Below are positions 44,692 to 53,883 of a DNA stretch of 64,000 bases, piece after piece (the stretch's first letter is position 1; every line of letters starts with the position of its first letter). Below the pieces are notes generated by a model. That model saw nothing but the letters and a program-made list of their open reading frames with translations, was not told the DNA's origin and searched no databases. Source of the stretch: Liquorilactobacillus oeni DSM 19972 (GTDB taxonomy: Bacteria; Bacillota; Bacilli; Lactobacillales; Lactobacillaceae); the NCBI RefSeq assembly GCF_001436275.1, contig NZ_AZEH01000034.1, forward strand, positions 1 to 64,000, given 5' to 3'. Both the position numbers and the translations under genes were made by a program.

Positions 44692-46029
44692 TTAAAAGAA
44701 ATATTTCAAATCACTGGCAACGCTTGGATAAACAGGTATTCGTTGCGACAATTCCGCAGCTGGTAATTTTTCCGTAATTACAGCACTAAGATAATTAATT
44801 AATTCCTCAGCTGCTGTGGCATAAACTACTGCTCCTGCAAGCAGCTGAGAACGTTTATCAATTATTGTTGTTACCCTTGCATTTGTATCACGTATCCTTA
44901 AATAAGTGTACCAGCTACCAACATCTTGTTCATTAATTTTATAATCGTCAGGATGAGCTTTTGCCCAGCGCAAAGAAACTCCGACTTGTGACAACTCTGG
45001 ACCGGCAAAGACAGTATGGGGAATCATAGGATAGCTGATCGGTGCGGTGCTTCCTAAAATAGTATCAGCAACATAGGCGCCTTCAAAACCAGCTACAGGG
45101 GTCAACTTGGGAACCTTCTTGTCAACAACATCTCCCACTGCATAAATATTAGCAGCAGCTGTACGTAAATGGTCATCCACTTCTATGCCACTCTTAGAGT
45201 TGTGTATCCCAGCTTTTTCTAAGGCGAGTTTTTCTATTGCAGCCGGCCTGCCCATGGCAGTAAAAAGTTTTTGGACTGTAAGTTTTTCTTTGTCGTTAAT
45301 TTTTACCTCAAGTTGCTGTTCCTTCTTAACTATTTTTGTAACTGTACTATCCCAATGAAAAGTAACGTTTTCAGAGGCAAAAGCTGAGACAATTTTCTTT
45401 GCATATTCTTCAGGAAAACTGCGCAGAATTCGTTTATTATGCTGAATGATATGAACTTTCGCCCCTGCCTGCGCCGCAATGTTCGCTAATTCAATTGAAA
45501 CATAGCCGCTGCCTATAAAAGCTATTTCAGGAGGCAGATTCTCCATTGCTAAAAAATCATTACTATTTTGCAAATATTTCTTTCCTGGAATGTCAGGGTA
45601 AGCAGGAGAGGCGCCAGTTGCAATAATGATATTTTCGGCCCGGTAATTTACAGCACCTACTTGAATAGTGTGGCTGTCGATAAAATTAGCAGCTCCATGG
45701 ACATGTGCAATCTGTGCCTGTTCCAACCCTTGTTCAGTTCCTTCAGGAATAGAATCTGTATAACTTTTTTTAAAAGCCATCAATGCTTTCCAGTCTATGT
45801 TTAAATCTCCGTTCACCCCATCACGCGTAAAAAGGGCCGCTTGTCTCTTACTTTCAATCACACCGTACAGTAATTTTTTAGGATCACACCCATAATTAGG
45901 ACAGGTTCCGCCCCATAAGTTTTTTTCGATTACTAATACCTTCTGCTCTTCAGAAAGCTTAAAAGCTGCAGCCAGCCCTCCCGGCCCAGCGCCAATCACG
46001 ATGGTATCAAAATTATTCTTCATTACCAT
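44692..46029 (-). CDS. Disulfide-reductase-family flavoprotein in a transporter operon
   Basis: 445 residues of the glutathione reductase/lipoamide dehydrogenase family. The redox-active pair is Cys43/Cys48 in GGTCPNYGCDPKKLL; FAD motif VIGAGPGGLAAA; NAD(P) motif AFIGSGYVSIELA; second FAD motif IYAVGDV. The C-terminal motif reads VYPSVASDL, so the usual catalytic His-Pro is Tyr-Pro and the Glu partner is Asp. GGAGG lies 8 bp before the ATG, and the gene overlaps the transporter ATPase by 17 bp. The operon context suggests reduction of a small disulfide or thiol imported by the neighbouring transporter. Confidence 0.82.
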   Translation of the reverse strand: MVMKNNFDTIVIGAGPGGLAAAFKLSEEQKVLVIEKNLWGGTCPNYGCDPKKLLYGVIESKRQAALFTRDGVNGDLNIDWKALMAFKKSYTDSIPEGTEQGLEQAQIAHVHGAANFIDSHTIQVGAVNYRAENIIIATGASPAYPDIPGKKYLQNSNDFLAMENLPPEIAFIGSGYVSIELANIAAQAGAKVHIIQHNKRILRSFPEEYAKKIVSAFASENVTFHWDSTVTKIVKKEQQLEVKINDKEKLTVQKLFTAMGRPAAIEKLALEKAGIHNSKSGIEVDDHLRTAAANIYAVGDVVDKKVPKLTPVAGFEGAYVADTILGSTAPISYPMIPHTVFAGPELSQVGVSLRWAKAHPDDYKINEQDVGSWYTYLRIRDTNARVTTIIDKRSQLLAGAVVYATAAEELINYLSAVITEKLPAAELSQRIPVYPSVASDLKYFF

Positions 46030-47005
46030 TAATTTTACCTCCTTCTTGATCAGTTAAAAATCGCAATACTGTTTCCGCATTAATCATCCATGTAACCCCT
46101 TGTTTGTCCTTAACATAGAGTGTTTTACCAGCAGAAAGTGTCTTTCCTTCATTTAAAATTGACTGATTACCGTTCGTAAGTACATGTATTTGTTTATTTT
46201 GCACAACCTCAGCTGATCCGCTCTTAATTACTGAACTTAACGTTGCAGCCAGAGAATTTTTCTTTTGCGTGTTTGCAAAAAAACGTGCTACATAATCAGT
46301 TGCTGGATTATTTTGCAGTTCTTGAGGTGAACCAACTTGTTGGATTTTACCCTGGTATACAATTGCTAACATGTCACCCATCTTCAATGCTTCATTCATA
46401 TCATGTGTGACAAAGACAATTGTTTTATGCAGTTTTGCTTGAAGACGCAATACTAATTTTTGAAGCTGTTCACGTGAAATCGGATCAAGTGCACTGAAGG
46501 GCTCGTCCATCAAAATCATTGGCGGATCTGCTGCAAGCGCACGTACTATTCCTACTCTTTGCGCTTCACCTCCAGAAAGTTCACGAGGGTAACGATCAGC
46601 ATATTTTTCAGCAGGAAGATCCACTTGGGAAAGCAGTTTTTCTGTCATTTTTCTTAATTGTGCTTTATCACTTTTTTTCATTTCTGGAATAACAGCAACA
46701 TTTTGTGCAACTGTCATATTGGGAAATAACGCGATTTGCTGGAGGACATAACCGATTTTCCAACGCAGATCCTGCAATCGATAATTTGTTAAACTCTTAC
46801 CATTAATAGTAATCTCTCCGCCATCAGGATGAACCAGAGCGTTAATCATTTTTAAAATCGTTGTTTTTCCGCTCCCTGAAGGACCCACTAGAGCAAAAAT
46901 TTTATTACTGGGGATTGTAAGATTCAGATCAGCAATCACTTCTTTACCGCCAAATTTTTTTTGCACGTGAGTAAATTCAATTGCTGTTTTTCTTTCCACC
47001 GTCAT
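46013..47005 (-). CDS. ABC transporter ATP-binding protein, OpuCA/EgtV-like
   Basis: 330 residues. Walker A is GPSGSGKT, the signature is LSGGEAQR (a variant of LSGGQ), Walker B is ILMDEPFSALD. The YVLQQIALFPNMTVAQN region fits the OpuCA branch. The C-terminal region after residue 240 is short and CBS-like only weakly. It lies 1 bp after the permease-binding protein fusion. The set resembles EgtUV ergothioneine importers as much as betaine importers; the ligand cannot be read. Confidence 0.85.
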   Translation of the reverse strand: MTVERKTAIEFTHVQKKFGGKEVIADLNLTIPSNKIFALVGPSGSGKTTILKMINALVHPDGGEITINGKSLTNYRLQDLRWKIGYVLQQIALFPNMTVAQNVAVIPEMKKSDKAQLRKMTEKLLSQVDLPAEKYADRYPRELSGGEAQRVGIVRALAADPPMILMDEPFSALDPISREQLQKLVLRLQAKLHKTIVFVTHDMNEALKMGDMLAIVYQGKIQQVGSPQELQNNPATDYVARFFANTQKKNSLAATLSSVIKSGSAEVVQNKQIHVLTNGNQSILNEGKTLSAGKTLYVKDKQGVTWMINAETVLRFLTDQEGGKINGNEE

Positions 47006-47006
47006 C

Positions 47007-48539
47007 TTATTTTTCCTCCTTCAACAAACCATGCTTAACAAGATAATTGTGAGCAACTGTTGCAGGCTCTTCTTTCTTAACGTTGACGTCGTAGTTCATC
47101 TTTTGCATATCCTCAGCGGTAATCTTTCCTGCCAATTTGTTTAAACTTTTGACTATTTTAGGATGTTTGTTTGCAAATCCTTGTTTCATAAGCGCAGCTC
47201 CTCTATAAGAGGGGAAAAGTTGTTTATCGTCTTTTAATACTTTAAGATGATACTGTACTAATTCCGAATCCGTTGAAAAAGCATCTACCATATTCACACG
47301 ACCATCACGAATAGCAGCATAACGTAATGAAGGCTCAAAAGAACGGGTCTTAAAGTTCAAGCCATATACTTGTTTAATTTTGGGATATCCATCAGGTCGA
47401 TCCAAAAATTCGAGAGTAAATCCTGCATTTATTTTATCTTGAATCGTGTTTAAATCAGAGATCTTCGTCAGCTGATTAGCCTTTGCAAAAGCAGCCGGTA
47501 CAGCAAGTGCGTAAGTATTTTCATACTTCATTGGCGCTAAATAAGTCATCTTATCTTGCTGGGTTAAGAGTTTCTTAGCCGTGATATAAGTTTGTTTTGG
47601 AGTCATCTTTTCATTCTGCTGTTTTTTAGGAACCTTAACAAGAGTTTCAAGAACAGTTCCGGTAAACTCGGGATAGATATCAATATCATCGGCTTTTAAA
47701 GCATTAAATAAGAAAGTGGTTTTTCCAAAGTTGGATTTTAACTGAACATGAATATTCGGATTATCTTGTTCAATGAGTTGCTTATACATATTTATTAAAA
47801 TATCCGGTTCGCTTCCAAGTTTTCCTGCAACTGTAATCGTCTCCGTATGCCGGGCTGAAGTTATAAATTGTCCTGTTCCAAAACCCACAACCAAGACTGC
47901 TGCTAAAGCAGCAGTCCATTGCCAGCGATGTCTAGCCAGCCAAGCTACAAGGCTGCTTAAAATGATAGCCAAAAGAGCAGCTGAGATCGCACCAATTAAA
48001 ATCAAGTCGATATTATTACGGTCGATTCCTAAAAGAATAAACGAACCTAGACCGCCAGCTCCAATTAACGCCGCAAGTGTTGCTGTCCCAATAATTAATA
48101 CCAGTGCAGTTCTGATCCCGCCAAGAATTGCCGGGGCTGCCAGCGGCAGTTGAACTTTCAGCAATTTACGGCTGCGAGTCATTCCAAATGCATCTGCAGC
48201 TTCGATTAAAGAAGGGTCAATATTAGTCAAACCAATGTATGTATTTTGGTAAATAGGTAAAAGTGCATATATCACAAGTGCAATTATGGTAGGGGCTGTT
48301 CCAATACCAACTAAAGGAATTAAAAGCCCTAATAATGCTAAAGAAGGAATAGTCTGTAAAACCCCGGCAATCTGCAATAAAACAGCCGCAGTTTTTTTAT
48401 GTTCAGCCGTCCAATAAGCAAGCGGCATTGCGATTACTGCGGCAATCAGCAAAGCCAGCAAGGAGATATTCAAATGCTGAAAAGCAGCACTGATTAACTG
48501 ATTATGTCTTTCCATGAGTGTATTTATTAAAGTTGTCAA
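47007..48539 (-). CDS. ABC transporter permease fused to substrate-binding domain (EgtU/OpuC-like)
   Basis: 510 residues. Residues 1-210 form a permease with [23 protein letters not shown] and an EAA loop (IEAADAFGMTRSRKLLKVQLPLA). One more membrane segment (about 213-228) leads to an extracellular OpuAC-type binding domain (about 235-505: TITVAGKLGSEPDILINMYKQLIE, IDIYPEFTGTVL, RPDGYPKIK). This fused design occurs in EgtU and in some betaine/choline transporters. First gene of a three-gene operon with the ATPase and a disulfide-reductase-like protein. Confidence 0.87.
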   Translation of the reverse strand: MTTLINTLMERHNQLISAAFQHLNISLLALLIAAVIAMPLAYWTAEHKKTAAVLLQIAGVLQTIPSLALLGLLIPLVGIGTAPTIIALVIYALLPIYQNTYIGLTNIDPSLIEAADAFGMTRSRKLLKVQLPLAAPAILGGIRTALVLIIGTATLAALIGAGGLGSFILLGIDRNNIDLILIGAISAALLAIILSSLVAWLARHRWQWTAALAAVLVVGFGTGQFITSARHTETITVAGKLGSEPDILINMYKQLIEQDNPNIHVQLKSNFGKTTFLFNALKADDIDIYPEFTGTVLETLVKVPKKQQNEKMTPKQTYITAKKLLTQQDKMTYLAPMKYENTYALAVPAAFAKANQLTKISDLNTIQDKINAGFTLEFLDRPDGYPKIKQVYGLNFKTRSFEPSLRYAAIRDGRVNMVDAFSTDSELVQYHLKVLKDDKQLFPSYRGAALMKQGFANKHPKIVKSLNKLAGKITAEDMQKMNYDVNVKKEEPATVAHNYLVKHGLLKEEK

Positions 48540-48690
48540 AATTCCCTCACTCCTATCATAATTACATGCTATGCCACCGCATACTAAAATAAAAGAGATA
48601 TGCCCGCTTCATTCTAGTCGCACAGCAGTCGCACGGCAAACTTATAATAATCGCTTATGGTCTCATTAAACTTTAGAGGTATTTTATATT

Positions 48691-49419
48691 ATGACAAATT
48701 TTTCAGATTTAAGTAAAGAACAATTAATAAATTGCGTTCAAGCATCTTTACCACACAAACTGACACTAAGTGCTTGCAACTTCACGCCAGCCAGTACAAG
48801 CACTTATTTGCTGCTGAAGCACCGAGAAAAAGGGCAGATTTCTTGGCTGACATTACGAATTGCAACACACACTTCTTGGCTGCGGCATGCCGCTCAAAGT
48901 ACCCTTCTTTTAAAGAAAAATACTGATTCTTCAATTTTGCCGCAGCTGATAAATAAGAAATTAAATGAAGCTTACACTGTTAAAATCTTCTTTCAACTTT
49001 CTGAGACTGACCTTGCACTTTTAAAAATGCTTCTTTTTATGGAGCACTATCGTGTGGTTTGGCTGATCAAAATTCCTGAAGCCATCGCTAAGGGTCATAA
49101 AAAAGTCCCTTTCGATCTCAAAAAAAATTTTCTGGCGGCAGAACTGTTTCTTGGCAGCCGTAATAACTCAAACAGACTGCTGAAGCCCATTGAACAGCCG
49201 GCTTTGGAAAAAAGACTCGCTTTTTATTTTGGTGCCAATTTGTTATTTGCACAATATACTAGACATCGTCTTTTAAGACTCCTGCCTACTAACCAGTGGC
49301 TGCAGCCGATTTTAAGTACTCAACCTCTAAACTCCGATTGGGTTTTGAAATTGGAAACTGTATATGGGGCTGAGTTTTTAAGAACATGTTTGCAAACTAT
49401 CACAAGCAGTAATTTTTGA
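48691..49419 (+). CDS. Hypothetical protein, unrecognised
   Basis: 242 residues, rich in Leu, Lys and Arg, without signal peptide or clear membrane helix. It begins MTNFSDLSKEQLINCVQASL and contains IKIPEAIAKGHKKVPFDLKKNFLAAELFLGS. I do not recognise a domain. It is divergent from the EgtU-like operon and has a TATAAT about 45 bp before its ATG, with two AGTCGCAC direct repeats just upstream. The ribosome site is weak (AGAGGTA). It may be linked to the transporter by shared control. Confidence 0.6.
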   Translation: MTNFSDLSKEQLINCVQASLPHKLTLSACNFTPASTSTYLLLKHREKGQISWLTLRIATHTSWLRHAAQSTLLLKKNTDSSILPQLINKKLNEAYTVKIFFQLSETDLALLKMLLFMEHYRVVWLIKIPEAIAKGHKKVPFDLKKNFLAAELFLGSRNNSNRLLKPIEQPALEKRLAFYFGANLLFAQYTRHRLLRLLPTNQWLQPILSTQPLNSDWVLKLETVYGAEFLRTCLQTITSSNF

Positions 49420-49510
49420 ACATAATATACGTTAAAATTAATATTTTAAAACTCAGCCGCATAAGCGTAAAATAAAACTTGGTTTGACTCTAGCAAAGGG
49501 AAGTGATTAA

Positions 49511-49954
49511 ATGACCCTTTTCGGTTTCAATTTCATAGAAAGCCAGCTACATTTAAATAACTTTATCAAATATTTTATTACTATCATTTTAGTATTAATT
49601 CTAATACTCGCCATTACACTATATATACGACACAGAATCCAAATTAAATACCGCGATCTTAGTATTATTGTTTTTCTGCTTTTACTTTTTATGCTTGGCC
49701 TTCAATACTCTGACTATGCTATCTCTAAAAACCAACATAATCAGTCTTTTCAATTACTCAACTTTATCTCAAACGTTTCAAAAGAAAGACATCTGGATAA
49801 AAGTAAGATTCTCGTCAGTTCTATGCAGCTAAATAATGGAGTGATCATTAAAATAAAAAATACATACTACCAGGTTAATCTCAGTACAGATCAAAACAGC
49901 TATACTTTGACTAAGACACACCTGATGAACGACCAGATTATCATAAAAAAATAG
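49511..49954 (+). CDS. DUF3290 family membrane protein
   Basis: 147 residues with two N-terminal membrane helices (about 18-40 and 50-68) and an extracytoplasmic soluble part (ISNVSKERHLDKSKILVSSMQLNNGVIIKIKNTYYQV). The size, topology and position 9 bp before a DUF421 gene match the DUF3290-DUF421 pair of lactic acid bacteria. GGGAAGTGATTAAATG gives a good ribosome site. Function unknown. Confidence 0.8.
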   Translation: MTLFGFNFIESQLHLNNFIKYFITIILVLILILAITLYIRHRIQIKYRDLSIIVFLLLLFMLGLQYSDYAISKNQHNQSFQLLNFISNVSKERHLDKSKILVSSMQLNNGVIIKIKNTYYQVNLSTDQNSYTLTKTHLMNDQIIIKK

Positions 49955-49963
49955 GAGAAAGTA

Positions 49964-50602
49964 ATGGATTTATACAGCCCGATTATTATCAAATTTTCGT
50001 TAGGAATCTTATGTTTAGTACTGCAGATCAATTTGCTAGGTAAGGGAAACCTCGCACCTATAACAGCCATGGATCAAGTTCAAAACTATGTACTTGGCGG
50101 TATCATCGGCGGAGTTATTTATAATGATGATATTTCAACCCTGCAATTTGTGATGGTATTACTAATCTGGACTTTGCTTGTACTGATTATGAAATTCCTA
50201 AAAGAACATAACCGTTATGTTAAAAACGTAGTTGATGGAAAACCACATGTTTTAATCAAGAACGGCGTAGTAAATGTTAATGAGTGCTTGCGCCGCGGAA
50301 TCTCAGGCAATGAATTGATGTTTCGCTTACGCAGCCATGAAATATATGAACTCAGTAAGGTCAAAAGCGGAATTTTGGAACAAAATGGACAGCTGGTTGT
50401 AATCGAATACGGTTCAGAAAATATTCGCTATCCAATCATTGTCGATGGACAGGCAAATACTGATGTCCTTGAACTGATAGATAAGGACATGGAATGGCTT
50501 GAAAAAGAAGTTAAAAACCGAGGATTCGAAGACTTAAGTGATATCTATTTGGGGGAATATAAAAATAAGAAGCTTCATCTAGTTCCTTATGAAGAAAAAT
50601 AA
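49964..50602 (+). CDS. DUF421 (YetF-like) membrane protein
   Basis: 212 residues. Three membrane helices (to about residue 80) are followed by a cytoplasmic domain with KPHVLIKNGVVNVNECLRRGISGNELMFRLR and a basic-acidic C-terminus, as in YetF/DUF421 proteins. AGGAGAAAGTAATG precedes it. Probably forms a complex with the DUF3290 protein upstream. YetF proteins are linked to spore or stress functions in bacilli, but the biochemical role is unknown. Confidence 0.85.
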   Translation: MDLYSPIIIKFSLGILCLVLQINLLGKGNLAPITAMDQVQNYVLGGIIGGVIYNDDISTLQFVMVLLIWTLLVLIMKFLKEHNRYVKNVVDGKPHVLIKNGVVNVNECLRRGISGNELMFRLRSHEIYELSKVKSGILEQNGQLVVIEYGSENIRYPIIVDGQANTDVLELIDKDMEWLEKEVKNRGFEDLSDIYLGEYKNKKLHLVPYEEK

Positions 50603-50686
50603 CGTATTAGTTCAATATTGAATTGAAATTGCAGCATAGCAAGCCCGCCTGTTTTGAGTACTTTAAACTCTAAAGGAGAACATACT

Positions 50687-51736
50687 ATGAAAATCAAACC
50701 ACACTTATTTATCTTACTGTTATTTTCAGCTCTTTTGCTGACCGCTTGCAGCGTAAACAATGCTCAGCAAATTAAAACTACAGCTGATTCTTCTAAAAAC
50801 AGTCTTAAAACAAATAATACGCAAAATAAAGCAGCTTCTTCTGAAAGGGTTAAAAATAAAAAAGGCCTTTGGAATACGGAAAAGGCTGTTCTTTTGCGGA
50901 AATTTGTAAATCAATGGCAACAGGCAATGAAACAAAACTATACTAGTTATTCTCCTCGTAACAGCGTTTCCTTTTATGGGGTAAAGTTTCCAGCCGAACT
51001 AAAAAAAGGACACATTGAAGTAAATAATGATAAATCTACTCTAGAGTGGTCTGAGACCGGACGCGGAAATAAGGAGTACGAAGTAGTAGCCGTTTACAGT
51101 GACATAAATGCAGACTACACCACGAATAAGCATCTTTACTTATTTGCCTTTCACCATGGCAGACCAGTCGTATTAATCACTCAGCAAAATCAAGAAACAG
51201 TTGATAAAATGCTTTATTTTAAACCTACTCAAAATAGCGACCTGCAAGCTGGTTTCAGCAACATTGCTGCAGAAAAAAACTCTTCTGCTTCTCCAAACAG
51301 CACTTTAGGTCAAGAACTTGTCCCCCCCGTTTTGCAGCATACTTGGTACCACTATGATGAAAAAGGAATTCTTAATAAGGTTACCTTTACCAACAATACA
51401 TTGGTTATTATCTCAAATGGTGTCCAAAGTACTAACTATATTCGCAAAAACTCTTATAAAGATTCTGAAAATAATAAACAGCATTCAAATTGGTTACGTC
51501 TAAGCAATATAACAAAAGACGGAGTTTCTTATCTTAATTTAAGAGGCTGGAATCAAACTGCGGGTGCCGGAAGCTATTTTGGCGTCAAACAGGAAAGCTA
51601 TGGAGATAAATTTTTCCCCGTTTTGATTTTAGCCAACGGGGCCGGTATCTGGTGTAATAACACTTACTATACTTCTTCTGCATTGGCTGCTGAATTAAAG
51701 AATTATGAATTTAGCGATATTGAATATTATCAATAA
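50687..51736 (+). CDS. DUF4767 lipoprotein
   Basis: 349 residues from the ATG at 50687 with AAAGGAG about 9 bp upstream. The signal peptide ends in a lipobox (LLLTACS, Cys near 21), followed by a Ser/Asn/Lys-rich linker. Residues 60-170 (LWNTEKAVLLRKFVNQWQQAMKQNYTSYSP) match DUF4767; a second domain (from about 215) begins WYHYDEKGILNKVTF and resembles those found behind DUF4767. An extracellular, membrane-anchored protein of unknown role. Confidence 0.8.
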   Translation: MKIKPHLFILLLFSALLLTACSVNNAQQIKTTADSSKNSLKTNNTQNKAASSERVKNKKGLWNTEKAVLLRKFVNQWQQAMKQNYTSYSPRNSVSFYGVKFPAELKKGHIEVNNDKSTLEWSETGRGNKEYEVVAVYSDINADYTTNKHLYLFAFHHGRPVVLITQQNQETVDKMLYFKPTQNSDLQAGFSNIAAEKNSSASPNSTLGQELVPPVLQHTWYHYDEKGILNKVTFTNNTLVIISNGVQSTNYIRKNSYKDSENNKQHSNWLRLSNITKDGVSYLNLRGWNQTAGAGSYFGVKQESYGDKFFPVLILANGAGIWCNNTYYTSSALAAELKNYEFSDIEYYQ

Positions 51737-51876
51737 AAATATTTAAAAAAATGTGTGATAGCAATTGAGAGCTCTTCGATACTAACGGTGAACTGCAAAT
51801 ATCATCAGCTTCGAACTATGAATAATTAGTGAAAGTATAAAGGCTGGTTAGGTAAAAGTACAAGATAATACAAAGA

Positions 51877-52056
51877 GGCTGAGTCAAAAGTTATATTTTG
51901 GCTCAGCCTCTTCTACGCTCTTGCGGCTGCCGTATTAACGTGTTTCAATAGTCAGTTTTTTCCCCACTTAACCACGAATTACTCATAGTCAAATTCAGAC
52001 CATGCTCGTAATTTGCAGTTAATGCTCAAAGTCTGATGGCTATTGGCACACTTCCC
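51877..52056 (+). repeat. Dispersed two-module intergenic repeat, copy H (full length, best example)
   Basis: Module 1 is GAGGCTGAGTCAAAAGTTAT then TTTTGGCTCAGCCTC. Module 2 runs from GTGTTTCAATAGTCAG through CACGAATTACTCATAGTC and CTCGTAATTTGCAGTTAA to GGCTATTGGCACAC; the outer arms and the inner arms pair with each other as one long imperfect hairpin. Confidence 0.9.
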
Positions 52057-52058
52057 TT

Positions 52059-52901
52059 TTAGACTTTTTCATCTGAAATAAGCTTTTCGTGCTGAGTAAC
52101 TTTTCCTAAACGTTTTTTATCTTTTGCAAGTAATAGCAAGAAAATTGCTTCAATTGCAGTCATTGCTGCAATCCGTGAAAAATAATATTCGGATTGAAGT
52201 ACTTTTTGCCGAACTGCTGTTGTTAAGTGCAGATCAGCCTCCAATGCAATAGGAGAATCTGGCCGATTCGTAAGCGCCAATACTTTGAGCCCATTTTGAT
52301 GTGCCGCTGCAATCTGTTTTAAAAGTACTCGAGATTCTCCTGAATTAGAAATCACTAATAAAACATCGGCTGTTTTTAAATTAAGTGTCTGTGCAATTGC
52401 AGTCTGCCATGACTCGGCACAGATTGTCAACACCCCTAATTGGTTGAAACGATAGGCAGCATCAGCAGCAACGGGAAAAGTATTTCCTACAGCTGATACT
52501 TGCAAAACACGTGCTTTTTCAATCATTCGCAGTGCCCTTTTAATGCTGCTAGTTGAAAAATTAGCCAATGTACTGGTAATTTCTGCAATTTTATTATCCT
52601 TAATATTTTCCAGTGAGTTTTGCAGATCGTCAAAATCGACATCTTTATAATAGCTCGTTTCATTGCTTGCTACCCTTGCCAAAGCGATCTTTAATTGATG
52701 GAAACCCGCCAATGATAAGTTCTTGCAAAAACGAGAAACAGAGGCTTCACTGACTTTTGCTTCAACAGCTAATTCTGAAATTGTATAATTTACAATCACT
52801 GCTGGATTTTGCAAAATAACTTGCGCTATTTTTTGGTCAGATTGAGTCATATTATTAATATTGCCGTAAAGAGAATCAATTATATTTTCATTATTTTCCA
52901 T
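52059..52901 (-). CDS. RpiR/MurR-family transcriptional regulator
   Basis: 280 residues. The N-terminal HTH_6 domain (NMTQSDQKIAQVILQNPAVIVNYTISELAVEAKVSEASVSRFCKNLSLAGFHQLK) is followed by a SIS sugar-phosphate-binding domain (about 120-255: VSAVGNTFPVAADAAYRFNQLG, LLVISNSGESRVLLKQI). Transcribed divergently from the rpiA-like/Gfo-Idh genes, whose promoter carries a long palindrome. It probably represses that operon and responds to a sugar phosphate. Confidence 0.88.
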   Translation of the reverse strand: MENNENIIDSLYGNINNMTQSDQKIAQVILQNPAVIVNYTISELAVEAKVSEASVSRFCKNLSLAGFHQLKIALARVASNETSYYKDVDFDDLQNSLENIKDNKIAEITSTLANFSTSSIKRALRMIEKARVLQVSAVGNTFPVAADAAYRFNQLGVLTICAESWQTAIAQTLNLKTADVLLVISNSGESRVLLKQIAAAHQNGLKVLALTNRPDSPIALEADLHLTTAVRQKVLQSEYYFSRIAAMTAIEAIFLLLLAKDKKRLGKVTQHEKLISDEKV

Positions 52902-53115
52902 TTTTCCCCCAACTTTAAAAAACGACTAGCCGTGATCAGGCAATTAATACTTAAGTATGCCAATTAACTACATCCTTTTCTTCTTTCTAAAAGCAACAAT
53001 TCAGATTAAAAATATATTCTATGAAAATTACTTTCTTTACCATACAAAATAAGAAATAAAAGTTAAGACTAACTTATTATTTATTTTTAATTTTGTCAAT
53101 TTTACGTTTTACTAG

Positions 53116-53183
53116 TTGACTAAATTTAAAAGTAGCTGTATTCTCTATTTGTAAATAATTTTCATTTATTTACAAATAGAGAA
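53116..53183 (+). promoter_or_regulatory. Promoter and long palindromic operator of the rpiA-like operon
   Basis: TTGACT (53116), 17-bp spacer, TATTCT (53139). TTCTCTATTTGTAAATAA (53141-53158) is repeated as its exact complement at 53166-53183 with a 7-nt centre. The 18-bp arms begin within the -10 and cover the start site. Confidence 0.8.
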
Positions 53184-53199
53184 AATATATTACAAGAAG

Positions 53200-53883
53200 G
53201 TGAAGGCTATTACTGCAGTAACTGATAAGGCACTAGAATTGATTCAACCTCGGATGACAATCCTTTTGGGAGGCGGGAGCAATGTAAAGCAACTTGCAAT
53301 ACGTTTAGCAACACTCCCAGATTTAGACCTTACTATCTGTACCCCTTCTGAATTAACCCGTCGCAGTTGTTTGCAACTTGGGCTTAATATTTCAGAACTT
53401 GATCAAATAAAACGTATTGATATAGGCTTCGATGGCTGTGATAGCGTTGACTTGCAGTTTCGTGCATTAAAAAGCAATGGCGGTATCCATACGCTTGAAA
53501 AGATTTATGCTCAAGCTGCAACCCGCTACATTATTTTGACAAAAACCGAACGTTTAAGCTCACAGCTTGACCCTAACATACCCTTAACGCTCGAGGTAAT
53601 TCCTGCAGCCGTCCCTACACTTTGTCTTCAGATAAAAAAGTTAGATTGCAGTGTAACACCAAGAATGGGTACTGCAGTAGCAAGCCTAGCACGCACCCCT
53701 AATGGTAACTGCCTACTCGACTGTTATGAAAAAGAATGGTCTGATATTACAACACTCAACGATAAAATTAGCAGTTTAAATGGTGTAGTCGGCACTTCTT
53801 TATTTGAAGATTACATCACTGACGTATATGCACTTAATCCAGACAACACAATTAAAGAAATTAAGAAAGGTGAGGTATTATGA
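53200..53883 (+). CDS. Ribose-5-phosphate isomerase A-like protein
   Basis: About 227 residues. MTILLGGGSNVKQLAIRL, the IDIGFDGCDSVD motif (RpiA DGADE region), ALKSNGGIHTLEKI with the conserved Lys and Glu, and LEVIPAAVPTLC follow the RpiA pattern, though it is diverged (Cys instead of Ala in DGCD). The start is uncertain: a GTG at 53200 overlaps its own purine-rich site, and the usual N-terminal residues are missing. It overlaps the downstream oxidoreductase by 4 bp. It may be a paralogue acting on a different sugar phosphate. Confidence 0.75.
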   Translation: MKAITAVTDKALELIQPRMTILLGGGSNVKQLAIRLATLPDLDLTICTPSELTRRSCLQLGLNISELDQIKRIDIGFDGCDSVDLQFRALKSNGGIHTLEKIYAQAATRYIILTKTERLSSQLDPNIPLTLEVIPAAVPTLCLQIKKLDCSVTPRMGTAVASLARTPNGNCLLDCYEKEWSDITTLNDKISSLNGVVGTSLFEDYITDVYALNPDNTIKEIKKGEVL

